Source: Sphingobium sp. MI1205
GTDB lineage: Bacteria > Pseudomonadota > Alphaproteobacteria > Sphingomonadales > Sphingomonadaceae
Direction of reading: 5' to 3'
Assembly (NCBI RefSeq): GCF_001563285.1
Contig: NZ_CP005188.1
Location: 997,501 to 1,061,500, forward strand
DNA: 64,000 bases
Part shown: in pieces, positions 51,595 to 59,509 of the stretch
Position numbering within the stretch: the first letter of the stretch is position 1
Layout of the letters: each line of letters starts with the position of its first letter
The notes under the pieces: generated by a model
Seen by the model: only the letters and a program-made list of their open reading frames with translations
What the model was told of the DNA's origin: nothing
Databases searched by the model: none
Translations under genes and position numbers: made by a program

Positions 51595-51746
51595 CGCCGA
51601 TCGCGGCCCCCTGAGGAGCACGCCCTGCCGCTGCGGCGAACCACCTCGTATAATCCCCAATGTCGCCGGGCACGGATTGTGGGATCATGGCAGCTGGGTC
51701 GAACTGCGGCCCTTCGACCTTTCAGCGATTATGTGGGAGGAAGATA

Positions 51747-53090
51747 ATGAATGAGGCAAGGCCGTCCCGCCATTCGACCATGGAAGCGCCCGATGAGCTG
51801 GTGCAAGTGCTGCGCCGCCATGCCGAGCCATTGCCATCGCCTGACGAGGTGGAGGCGTTCGGACGTTTTTTCGACCGGTTCGGGGATGCGCGCGTCGTCC
51901 TGCTGGGTGAAGCGACCCATGGCACGTCGGAATTCTACCGTGCGCGGGCGGCGATCACGCGGCGGCTGATCGAGCGGCATGGGTTTACACTGGTCGCGGT
52001 GGAGGCCGACTGGCCCGATGCTGCACGCATTGACGATTATGTCCGGCATCAGGCGCCGCGCCCAAGGAAGGGCGATGTGTTCGCCCGGTTTCCGACATGG
52101 ATGTGGCGCAATCAGGAAGTGTTGGCTTTTGCCGACTGGCTGCGCGGGCATAATCAGGGATTGGAGGAACAGCGGCAAGCGTCCTTCCACGGGCTGGACG
52201 TCTACTCCTTGAGCGAATCCATCCATGCCGTGCTGGCCTATCTGGACAAGGCGGATCCGCAGGAAGCGGCGGAGGCACGCCGCCGCTATGGGTGCCTGAC
52301 GCCATGGCAGGATGAGCCCGCCCGATATGGCCGTCAGGTCATGCTGTCGGGCGGCAAGGGGTGCGAGGACGGCGTCGTGGCGCAGCTTCGCGAACTGCTG
52401 AACCAGCGGCTGGACCTGCTGAAACAGGATGGCGAGGCGTGGTTCGATGCCTATCAGAATGCACGCATCGTGCGGGCGGCGGAACGATATTATCGGGCCA
52501 TGTATCGCAGCTCTACCGAGAGCTGGAATTTGCGCGACCGGCACATGTTCGAAACGCTGCAAAGCCTGATGGCCCATCGCGGCAGCGGCACGAAAGCGGT
52601 CATCTGGGCGCATAACAGCCATATCGGCAATGCCGCCGCCACGGCGATGGGATGGCAGGGTGAATTCAACATCGGGCAGCTTTGCCGCCTCGCCCATGGC
52701 GAGGATGCGGTGTCGATCGGGTTCGGCACGGACACAGGCCTGGTCGCGGCGGCGAGCGATTGGGGCAGCACGATGGAGATCAAGACCGTCCGCCCGGCGC
52801 GGCCCGACAGCTATGAGCATGCCTTCCGCCGCACTGGCGTCGCGCGCGGCCTGACCGACTGGCGCGGGGCGGGCAAGGAGGAGCTGCGCGAGGCGCTGGG
52901 CCAGCCGCTGCTGGAGCGCGCCATAGGCGTTATCTACCGGCCCGAGACCGAGCGTCTCAGCCATTATTTCGAGGCCGTAATGGCAGAGCAGTTCGATGCG
53001 TGGGTGTGGTTCGAGCAAACGACGGCGGTCGAGCCGCTGGGTGCCGAACGGCCGCATGGCGCGCCGGAAACCTGGCCTTTTGGATTATGA
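51747..53090 (+). CDS. Erythromycin esterase homologue
   Basis: The 447-residue protein shows the family motifs VVLLGEATHGTSEFYRARAA (GExTHG with His and Glu), VEADWPDA, FHGLDVYSL and AVIWAHNSHIGNA. The Ere family includes macrolide esterases, but most members in environmental bacteria lie with phosphoribosyltransferases and hydrolases, and their substrates are not known. GGGAGG precedes the ATG. It heads a tightly coupled trio with the two following genes. Confidence 0.88.
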   Translation: MNEARPSRHSTMEAPDELVQVLRRHAEPLPSPDEVEAFGRFFDRFGDARVVLLGEATHGTSEFYRARAAITRRLIERHGFTLVAVEADWPDAARIDDYVRHQAPRPRKGDVFARFPTWMWRNQEVLAFADWLRGHNQGLEEQRQASFHGLDVYSLSESIHAVLAYLDKADPQEAAEARRRYGCLTPWQDEPARYGRQVMLSGGKGCEDGVVAQLRELLNQRLDLLKQDGEAWFDAYQNARIVRAAERYYRAMYRSSTESWNLRDRHMFETLQSLMAHRGSGTKAVIWAHNSHIGNAAATAMGWQGEFNIGQLCRLAHGEDAVSIGFGTDTGLVAAASDWGSTMEIKTVRPARPDSYEHAFRRTGVARGLTDWRGAGKEELREALGQPLLERAIGVIYRPETERLSHYFEAVMAEQFDAWVWFEQTTAVEPLGAERPHGAPETWPFGL

Positions 53091-53749
53091 TCATGACAGA
53101 GCTTATTACGAACAGACATGATGTGGTCATTGGGCGGCATCGCCTGTCCGGATTCCTGGACGTGCCGGCAAATACCACTGGGCTGGTGATATTCGCCCAT
53201 GGCAGCGGCAGCGGGCGGCACTCGCCACGCAACCAGCATGTTGCCGCCGGTCTCAACCGCGTGGGCATGGCGACGTTGCTGGTCGATTTGCTCACGCCGG
53301 AGGAGGAGCGGGACCGCCGCAACGTGTTCGACGTGTCGTTGCTCGCCGGGCGATTGCGCGAGGCGGCGCAATGGGCGGAGGACGTGCCGCAACTGGGGGT
53401 TCTGCCGATCGGCTATTTCGGCGCGAGCACGGGCGCGGCGGCGGCAATCATCGCGGCCTCCATGCCGGGCGATCGTGCCGCCGCAGTCGTCTCGCGCGGC
53501 GGGCGGCCGGATCTGGCGGGTGCGGCGGCGTTGGAGCGCGTGACGGCTCCCACGCTGCTGATCGTCGGCAGCCTGGACCAGGATGTATTGGGCCTCAATC
53601 ATGATGCGAAGGCGCTGATGACGGCGCCGTCGGAGCTGGTGGTCGTGCCGGGCGCGAGCCATTTGTTCGAGGAGCCCGGCACGCTGGACCAGGTGATCGA
53701 TCTTGCTGCCCGCTGGTTCATTTCTCACCTGAAGGAGGAGGCGCGATGA
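53087..53749 (+). CDS. Alpha/beta hydrolase (dienelactone-hydrolase-like)
   Basis: The 220-residue protein has the oxyanion region LVIFAHGSGSGRHSPRN, a nucleophile elbow GYFGASTGAAAA with Ser, an Asp in VGSLDQDVLG and the His in PGASHLFEEPG. It matches hydrolases of the dienelactone-hydrolase kind that accompany phosphoribosyltransferase genes. It overlaps the preceding gene (ATGA at 53087); an ATG at 53093 is also possible. Substrate is unknown. Confidence 0.87.
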   Translation: MIMTELITNRHDVVIGRHRLSGFLDVPANTTGLVIFAHGSGSGRHSPRNQHVAAGLNRVGMATLLVDLLTPEEERDRRNVFDVSLLAGRLREAAQWAEDVPQLGVLPIGYFGASTGAAAAIIAASMPGDRAAAVVSRGGRPDLAGAAALERVTAPTLLIVGSLDQDVLGLNHDAKALMTAPSELVVVPGASHLFEEPGTLDQVIDLAARWFISHLKEEAR

Positions 53750-54423
53750 TGGGGCAATCCATGCTATTCCATGATCGCCGCGACGCGGGCCTGCATCTGG
53801 CGAAGGCGCTGGGCCGTTTTGCCGATTACCATCCGCTGATCCTGGCGCTGCCGCGTGGAGGAGTGCCGGTGGCGTTCGAGGTGGCGAGAGCGCTCAATGC
53901 AGATCTTGACCTGCTGTTCGTGCGCAAGCTGGGCGCGCCGGGATATGAGGAACTGGGCATCGGCGCGGTCGTCGATGGGGCGAACCCGCAGCTTGTCCTC
54001 AACGAGGATGTCGTGCGGCAACTGGGGCCGACGCCTGAATATATCCGGGCCGAAATGCGCAAGCAGCTGGCTGAGATCGATCGGCGGCGGCGGGCCTATC
54101 TGGGCGACCGGGAGTCGATAGCGGCGGCCGGGCGCACGGTGATCATCGTCGATGACGGGATTGCCACGGGTGGTACGGTCAAGGCGGCGCTAAAGGGGTT
54201 GAGCAAGGCGCATCCTGCGCGGCTGATCCTGGCGGTGCCGGTGGCGCCGGCCAATATGATCGCGGAGCTGCGCGCGGAGTGCGACGAGGTGATATGCCTT
54301 TATGAGCCCTACCCATTCTATGCGGTGGGGGCGCATTATGTCGTGTTTGACCAGACGAGCGACGAGGAAGTGGTGAAGCTGCTGAACGACATGCGAGCGT
54401 TGCGGAGCGGCCAGTCGGCTTGA
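53746..54423 (+). CDS. Phosphoribosyltransferase-family protein
   Basis: The 225-residue protein has the PRPP-binding motif VIIVDDGIATGGTVKAAL and LPRGGVPVAFEVAR near the N-terminus, and FVRKLGAPGYEELGIGAV. It is a type I PRTase of the group encoded beside Ere- and hydrolase-like genes rather than a known salvage enzyme. A target base or other acceptor is unknown. It overlaps the hydrolase gene (ATGA). The PRPP synthetase gene 2 kb downstream may supply its substrate. Confidence 0.87.
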   Translation: MMGQSMLFHDRRDAGLHLAKALGRFADYHPLILALPRGGVPVAFEVARALNADLDLLFVRKLGAPGYEELGIGAVVDGANPQLVLNEDVVRQLGPTPEYIRAEMRKQLAEIDRRRRAYLGDRESIAAAGRTVIIVDDGIATGGTVKAALKGLSKAHPARLILAVPVAPANMIAELRAECDEVICLYEPYPFYAVGAHYVVFDQTSDEEVVKLLNDMRALRSGQSA

Positions 54424-54426
54424 TGG

Positions 54427-54558
54427 CTACCAGCGCAATTCGTGCTGCATGATACCGTTGAGGATGACCCACAGCCATTCCACGCCGATCAGTTGCAGTA
54501 TGAGGACAGCAAGGATCAGCGCGAAGGCAAGGGCAGCAACGACGGTCCAGTAGCGCAC
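54427..54558 (-). CDS. Possible small single-helix membrane protein
   Basis: A GTG at 54558 opens a 43-codon frame with a hydrophobic helix (YWTVVAALAFALILAVLILQ) and ends IMQHELRW at 54427. It directly follows the lipoprotein gene on the same strand, 13 bp after its stop. The hydrophobic pattern is convincing, but there is no clear ribosome-binding site and no family. Confidence 0.4.
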   Translation of the reverse strand: MRYWTVVAALAFALILAVLILQLIGVEWLWVILNGIMQHELRW

Positions 54559-54571
54559 GGTCCGCGCCGCA

Positions 54572-54904
54572 TCAGGGCGTGGTGCGACTGGTGACGACCG
54601 CCGATCCGTTGGGCTGGATCTGGATCAGGTGATAGGCCCTGTCCTCGCACTGCGCGCGCCACATTATGGCGGGCGGCGCCGCATCCGGCATGGGACTGCT
54701 GTCGATGATCTTCTGGCACGACAGGCCCGCGTCCCGGATGGCGCGGAAGAAGACGGCGTCGCGGGCTTGTTTGGGTAAGGCGGCGACCTCGGCGGCATAG
54801 TTCATGCCCGCCGCATTCGTGTCGGGTGCTGGTGCTTCGCCATCCTTGGCGGGCTCGCACGCGACAACAAGCAGCGCCGTCGCCAGTATAGCCAATGTCC
54901 GCAT
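54572..54904 (-). CDS. Small lipoprotein
   Basis: The 110-residue protein has a lipoprotein signal (LAILATALLVVAC) and a mature part with AGMNYAAEVAALPKQARDAV, two further cysteines (LSCQK, AQCED) that could form a disulfide, and a C-terminal TTP. GAAGGA lies upstream of the ATG at 54904, so I prefer this to the longer start at 54958. The protein is unfamiliar as a domain and may respond to the same stress signals as its neighbours. Confidence 0.65.
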   Translation of the reverse strand: MRTLAILATALLVVACEPAKDGEAPAPDTNAAGMNYAAEVAALPKQARDAVFFRAIRDAGLSCQKIIDSSPMPDAAPPAIMWRAQCEDRAYHLIQIQPNGSAVVTSRTTP

Positions 54905-55018
54905 CGCAGCCGATCCTTCCTGTTCCATGAGCATCCCCTTTTCCCATGCACGGGGCACGGGACCAATGGGGACATATACTTATACCGGTGGCGGAGAGGG
55001 GCGGATAGCCTCTTTCGC

Positions 55019-55993
55019 ATGAAGAGGATCATCACCCTGACGATGAACCCGGCGATCGACGTCGCCTATGAGACGGACCGGGTCTTTCACACGCGCAAGA
55101 TGCGGACGCGGCAGGAACATTATGATCCGGGCGGCGGCGGTATCAACGTGGCGCGGGTGATTGCGCGGCTGGGCGGTACGGCGCGGGCCTATTATCTGTC
55201 GGGCGGCGCTACCGGCTGCGCGCTCGACGGGTTGTTGGACAAGCATGCGCTGGTCCGTTTCCGCATTCCGATCAAGGGCGATACCCGCATCAGCACGTCG
55301 CTCTACGAACAGGAGACGGGCAAGGAATATCGTGTCGTTCCCAAAGGACCGGAGGTTACCGCCGAGGAATGGCAGGCGGCGCTCCATCATCTGGACGGGG
55401 CGCAGGCGGACTATCTGGTCATCAGCGGATCATTGCCGCCGGGCGTGCCGGAGGACTTCTATTGCCGCGTCTGCCTGCTGGGGCAGCGCCATGGAATGCG
55501 CATCATCCTCGACAGTTCGGGCGAATCGCTGCGCGCCGCGGTGCGCGGGGGCGGGCTGTACCTTATCAAGCCGAGTATTGGCGAGTTGCGGCAGCTGACC
55601 GGCAAGGCGTTGGCTGAGGAAAACGAGATCGTAGCGACGGCGCGGGAGATCGTGGACAGCGGCAGGGCGGAGCATGTCGCCGTGACGATGGGCCACGACG
55701 GCGCGCTGCTGGCAAGCCGGTCTGGCACTTGGCGGCTGCCCGCGATCCCCGTCGAGGCCAAGAGCGCCGTTGGGGCAGGCGACAGTTTCCTGGCGGCGAT
55801 GGTGTTCGCCCTTGGGTGTGAGCAAAGCCCGCTCGAAGCCTTCCGGCTTGGCGTTGCCGCTGGCACGGCGGCGGTGCTGACGCCGGGCACCGACCTTTGC
55901 CATCGCGCGGATGTCGATCGATTGCTGGCGCTGGTGCCCCAGGTCGACGTTTCCCAAACCATGGATAAGGAGCAGGCGCATGAAAGCCAGTGA
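55019..55993 (+). CDS. PfkB-family sugar kinase (phosphofructokinase-2-like)
   Basis: The 324-residue protein has the PfkB motif 1 DPGGGGINVARVIARLGGTA, ATP-binding LVISGSLPPGVPEDFY and the C-terminal signature SAVGAGDSFLAAMVFALGCE with the catalytic Asp. The opening LTMNPAIDV is that of 1- or 6-phosphofructokinase-type members. It would phosphorylate fructose-6-phosphate or tagatose-6-phosphate. Together with PEP synthase and acyl-CoA synthetase genes it points to adjusted sugar use under low energy. The end overlaps the CBS gene by 14 bp. Confidence 0.88.
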   Translation: MKRIITLTMNPAIDVAYETDRVFHTRKMRTRQEHYDPGGGGINVARVIARLGGTARAYYLSGGATGCALDGLLDKHALVRFRIPIKGDTRISTSLYEQETGKEYRVVPKGPEVTAEEWQAALHHLDGAQADYLVISGSLPPGVPEDFYCRVCLLGQRHGMRIILDSSGESLRAAVRGGGLYLIKPSIGELRQLTGKALAEENEIVATAREIVDSGRAEHVAVTMGHDGALLASRSGTWRLPAIPVEAKSAVGAGDSFLAAMVFALGCEQSPLEAFRLGVAAGTAAVLTPGTDLCHRADVDRLLALVPQVDVSQTMDKEQAHESQ

Positions 55994-56399
55994 TATCATG
56001 ACGCTGGGCGCGGCGACGACGACGCCGGACAGCTCACTCGCGGACGCGATCCGGTGCATGGGCGACCATCGCATCAGCGCGCTGCCGGTGGTGGACGGGG
56101 ACGGGAAGCTGCGCGGCATAGTGTCCGAAGGCGATTTCTTCCGGCGTGATGGGGAGGGATTCCGGCTTGAGGAACTCGCCCGGTCGGGTGTGGGCAGCGC
56201 GACGCGGGAACTGGAAGAGCGGCGCGTGGCCGAAATCATGACGACCGCGCTGATCAGCGTCGATGGCGATGCCCCGATTGAGGAGGCCATTGCACTGATG
56301 GAACGGCATGGAATGAAGCGGTTGCCGGTCATCGGGCATGGCAAGCTGGTGGGGCTGATCAGCCGGGCGGATATTTTGCGGGCGTTGTTGGGGGAGTAG
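55980..56399 (+). CDS. CBS-domain protein
   Basis: The 139-residue protein consists of a CBS pair: MKASDIMTLGAATTTPDSSL ... LPVVDGDGKLRGIVSEGDF, and EIMTTALISVDGDAPIEEAI ... LPVIGHGKLVGLISRADILR. CBS pairs bind adenosyl nucleotides (AMP, ATP, SAM) and sense cellular energy. No other domain is attached. It starts inside the PfkB gene, so it might regulate that kinase or another enzyme of the island; this is inference. Confidence 0.9.
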   Translation: MKASDIMTLGAATTTPDSSLADAIRCMGDHRISALPVVDGDGKLRGIVSEGDFFRRDGEGFRLEELARSGVGSATRELEERRVAEIMTTALISVDGDAPIEEAIALMERHGMKRLPVIGHGKLVGLISRADILRALLGE

Positions 56400-56446
56400 A
56401 GGGCTTCGAAAAGCTCGGCCCGAACGGGCGTTGGTGCTCGGGTGAT

Positions 56447-57331
56447 CTAAGCCAGCCCATTGTCCCTCAACGCGCGGGTGATGAGAGGGGCGAGCGCTGC
56501 CTTGCTGGTTGGTCCATCGATACTGTCGCTGCTGACGATGCGGTCGATCCCCTGAGCGGCCATGAAGGCCAAATCGTCGGGATCGGCGAGGCAGTGGGTG
56601 GCGATGGCTTCGACGGAAGTGGCGCCCGCTTGGCGCAGCAATTTTGCCGTCTCCGCCAGTGTGCGGCCGCTGGAGATCATGTCATCGACGATAATGGCGC
56701 GGCGGCCCTTTGCGCGCTCCACTTCTGCAATGGTCAGGCTAACTTGCCGGTCGCCAAGGCGCTGCTTCGTGGCGATCAGCGTTTCGAGGCCGAGCGGTCT
56801 AGCGATCGCTTCCGTCCATTGGCGAGATTCGCTGTCCGGGCCGATGATGATCGGGTTGTCCTTGGGATCGATCAGCGCCGCGAGGAGGGGGGCTGCGGAC
56901 AGGCTGAGGGCCGGGATGCCGGGAATGGCTTCAGACAAGTTCGCGACGCGGTGAAGGTGTGGATCGACCGTGACCAAGCCATCGAAATAGCTGGCGAGCA
57001 GGCCGCCTATGACTTTCTGGCTGACCGCTTCGCCGGGGTGGAAGGCTTTGTCCTGCCGCATATAGGCGAGATAGGGCGCGACGAGGATGACGCGTTCCGC
57101 GCCGCCGTCCCGTGCGGCGGAGGCGGCGAGCACGAGTTCGATGAGCTTGTGGTCAGGGTTGTCGAGCGAACGGTAGAGGATGACGGTCTGCGCCGACGCG
57201 GGGATGCGGATCAGGGATTCATTATCAGGGAAGCGATGAACGGTGACTTCATGGACTGGAAGGTCGAGCGACGCGCCCAGCCTGCCCGCCGCCGCCATGC
57301 TATCCACGAAGGCAAGGATGACCGCGCTCAC
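56447..57331 (-). CDS. Ribose-phosphate pyrophosphokinase homologue
   Basis: The 294-residue protein has RFPDNESLIRI, the catalytic region APYLAYMRQDKAFHPGEAVS, PHLHRV and the PRPP-binding loop RAIIVDDMISSGRTLAETAK. It makes PRPP from ribose-5-phosphate and ATP. It is shorter and more divergent than housekeeping PrsA (about 310 residues), so it is probably a second copy with a special role. It overlaps the stop of the AMP-phosphorylase-like gene (ATGA at 57331). Confidence 0.88.
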   Translation of the reverse strand: MSAVILAFVDSMAAAGRLGASLDLPVHEVTVHRFPDNESLIRIPASAQTVILYRSLDNPDHKLIELVLAASAARDGGAERVILVAPYLAYMRQDKAFHPGEAVSQKVIGGLLASYFDGLVTVDPHLHRVANLSEAIPGIPALSLSAAPLLAALIDPKDNPIIIGPDSESRQWTEAIARPLGLETLIATKQRLGDRQVSLTIAEVERAKGRRAIIVDDMISSGRTLAETAKLLRQAGATSVEAIATHCLADPDDLAFMAAQGIDRIVSSDSIDGPTSKAALAPLITRALRDNGLA

Positions 57332-58815
57332 CGTGTCACCTCATAGCCGGAGTCTTCCGTCGCCAGATCCCGCGCGAAGCCTAGCCCTGTGCGCGACTGG
57401 GCGTGGATGCGGTAGAGCGCCTGGCCTTTGCGCACCTGCGCGCCGACCTTGTGCAGCAGGTCTATGCCCGCGCCCTTGTCCATGGGCGCACCGGCAAGAC
57501 GGGCGATGCGCGCGATGCGATGGCAGTCGATCGCGCTTACCCGCCCTTCCTGCGTGGCGAGCACTTCATGGATATGGTCGCCGAGGGCAAACTTCAGCGG
57601 CTGTCGCCCCTGCGCGTCGATCAGCCGTTCCATGGCGGCGAGCGCCTTGCCCGAAGCGAGCAGGTCCATCGCCCGCGCATAGCCCCGGCCGCCGCGCAGC
57701 GCAGGATCAAAGTCGAGGACGCGGCCCGCGAGGAACAACGCATGTTCGCGAAGATCCTGTGGCGCGTCGGCATCGCTGCGCAGCACGGCCATGACGTCGC
57801 GCGCCTCCAGCACCGGGCCGACGCCACGGCCCACGGGCTGCGATCCGTCGGTGACGACGATGTCGATCACGAGGCCGATCTTGTCCGCCACATGTTCGAA
57901 CAGCTTGCGCAGCCGAACGGCGTCATCCTGCGTGCGGACCTTGGCGGTAGGGCCGAGCGGTATGTCGAGGACCAGATGCGTGGACCCTGCGGCCAGCTTT
58001 TTCGACAGGATGGAAGCGACCATCTGATCGAATGTGTCGATTCGCAGCGGACGTTCGACCGAGATCAGCACATCGTCGGCGGGTGACAGGTTCACCTTGC
58101 CACCCCAGGCGAGCACGGCCTTTTCCTTCGCAACGATCGAGCGCATCGCCTCTTCGCACAGGTCCACATTTGCCAGCACTTCCATGGTGTCGGCGGTGCC
58201 GGACGGGGAGGTGATCGCGCGCGACGATGTCTTGGGCATGATGAGGCCGTGCGCCGCCACGATCGGCACCACGATCATCGACGTGCGGTTGCCGGGTATG
58301 CCGCCGATGCAATGTTTGTCGACGACGAGCGGGGCTTTCCAGTCGAAGCGGTTGCCGACGTCGGCCATGGCGCGGGTGACGGCCAGGGTTTCCTGCGTGC
58401 TCATGAACCCGGCGCAGGCGACCAGGAACGCGCCGATCTCCATCGGTGAATAGCGGTGGGCGGCGATGTCGCGGATGATGGCGGACACTTCGTCATCCTG
58501 AAGCGTGTCGCCGTCAATCTTGCGCCGGACAAATTCGAGGCTGGGCGGCGGCATCGCCTGTTCGATCGCGACGGAGGCTCCTTCGGGCAGGGCGAGCCGC
58601 CGGAAGGCCTGCTCACCCAGGCCAATTTCCCCTGGCTTCAACATCGCGAGTTCATCCACCAGCGCGAGAGTGGCGAGAATTTCGGCAGTGCCGTCGCTTA
58701 TGCGAATCTTGCGCAGGGCCTGAAATTGCTCGGCCGAATAGCCGTTACTCTCGCGCAGCAGGAAGGCGGTGTTTTCCGGGTGGGTGTCGATGGCGAGGCG
58801 CTTGATCGTCAGCAT
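57328..58815 (-). CDS. AMP phosphorylase/thymidine phosphorylase family protein
   Basis: The 495-residue protein has an N-terminal extension of about 85 residues absent from standard DeoA and contains VVDKHCIGGIPGNRTSMIVV, PKTSSRAITSPSGTADTMEV and DGSQPVGRGVGPVLEARDVM. These match the archaeal-type AMP phosphorylase branch, which splits nucleoside 5'-monophosphates to ribose-1,5-bisphosphate and a base, more than pyrimidine-nucleoside phosphorylase. The ATG at 58815 is set where that N-terminal domain begins. It precedes and overlaps the PRPP synthetase gene. No RuBisCO or ribose-1,5-bisphosphate isomerase gene lies in the window. Confidence 0.88.
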   Translation of the reverse strand: MLTIKRLAIDTHPENTAFLLRESNGYSAEQFQALRKIRISDGTAEILATLALVDELAMLKPGEIGLGEQAFRRLALPEGASVAIEQAMPPPSLEFVRRKIDGDTLQDDEVSAIIRDIAAHRYSPMEIGAFLVACAGFMSTQETLAVTRAMADVGNRFDWKAPLVVDKHCIGGIPGNRTSMIVVPIVAAHGLIMPKTSSRAITSPSGTADTMEVLANVDLCEEAMRSIVAKEKAVLAWGGKVNLSPADDVLISVERPLRIDTFDQMVASILSKKLAAGSTHLVLDIPLGPTAKVRTQDDAVRLRKLFEHVADKIGLVIDIVVTDGSQPVGRGVGPVLEARDVMAVLRSDADAPQDLREHALFLAGRVLDFDPALRGGRGYARAMDLLASGKALAAMERLIDAQGRQPLKFALGDHIHEVLATQEGRVSAIDCHRIARIARLAGAPMDKGAGIDLLHKVGAQVRKGQALYRIHAQSRTGLGFARDLATEDSGYEVTR

Positions 58816-58822
58816 GGGGGGA

Positions 58823-59509
58823 TCAGCTGCCGTCGCCCAGCTGCGGCGGAAGCGGGGTGCCGTGCAGTTCCTCCGCGACACGGGCGCAGATGCTCGTCGC
58901 TCGTTGGCGCACGCGGGCAAGATTGTCCTCGATGAAGTCGGCAGGCGCGCCCTCCACGACATTGCCGATGTGCAGCGCCTGGGTCGAATGCATGGCGAAG
59001 GCGCGGAACAGGTAGGTTCCGGCCAGTTCGCGCAGCGCCTGTGTCTGGCCTTGCGCTTCCAGCCATTCCTGCGGCGCGCCTGAGGTGGTGATGGCGCACA
59101 GATGGCCGTTGTCGAGCAAACCTTGGCCAGCCCCATGCTGGACCTGTCCCACGGTCGTTCCCGCACCCAGCACCCGGTCGATATAGCCGACCAGAATGGC
59201 GGGCGGCATACCGAACCAGACGGGGTAGACAAAGGTGGTGACATTGGCGCCGCACATGATGGCGAGTTCCGCCTGCACGTCAGGGGAGAGGCGGAAGTCG
59301 CTGCGGTCCGGGCGCTCCTGTGCTTTCAGCACCGGATCGAAATTCATGGCGTAGAGGTCGCGCAGGATCGCCTGCTGGCCCGCCGCTTCGACCGCCTCGC
59401 AATAGGTATGGGCGATGGCGGCGTTGAAGCTGCGGGGATCGGGATGGGCGAGCACCACCGCGTGACGGATGGGAGACAGGGGATCACTGGGCATGGGCAT
59501 GTCCCTCAT
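58823..59509 (-). CDS. NAD(P)H-dependent flavin oxidoreductase (flavodoxin fold)
   Basis: The 228-residue protein belongs to the NQO1/MdaB-like group: VVLAHPDPRSFNAAIAHTYC, TTFVYPVWFGMPPAILVGYI and NGHLCAITTSGAPQEWLEAQ. It binds FMN or FAD and reduces quinones by two electrons. The ATG at 59509 overlaps the stop of the beta-CASP gene (ATGA); nearer ATGs at 59500 and 59494 would also be possible. It probably protects redox balance. Confidence 0.87.
   Translation of the reverse strand: MRDMPMPSDPLSPIRHAVVLAHPDPRSFNAAIAHTYCEAVEAAGQQAILRDLYAMNFDPVLKAQERPDRSDFRLSPDVQAELAIMCGANVTTFVYPVWFGMPPAILVGYIDRVLGAGTTVGQVQHGAGQGLLDNGHLCAITTSGAPQEWLEAQGQTQALRELAGTYLFRAFAMHSTQALHIGNVVEGAPADFIEDNLARVRQRATSICARVAEELHGTPLPPQLGDGS

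Noticed and set aside
51747..53090. Antibiotic-resistance gene (macrolide esterase)
   Set aside because: Family membership alone does not show resistance; the context (hydrolase, phosphoribosyltransferase) speaks for a metabolic role, so I kept a neutral name.
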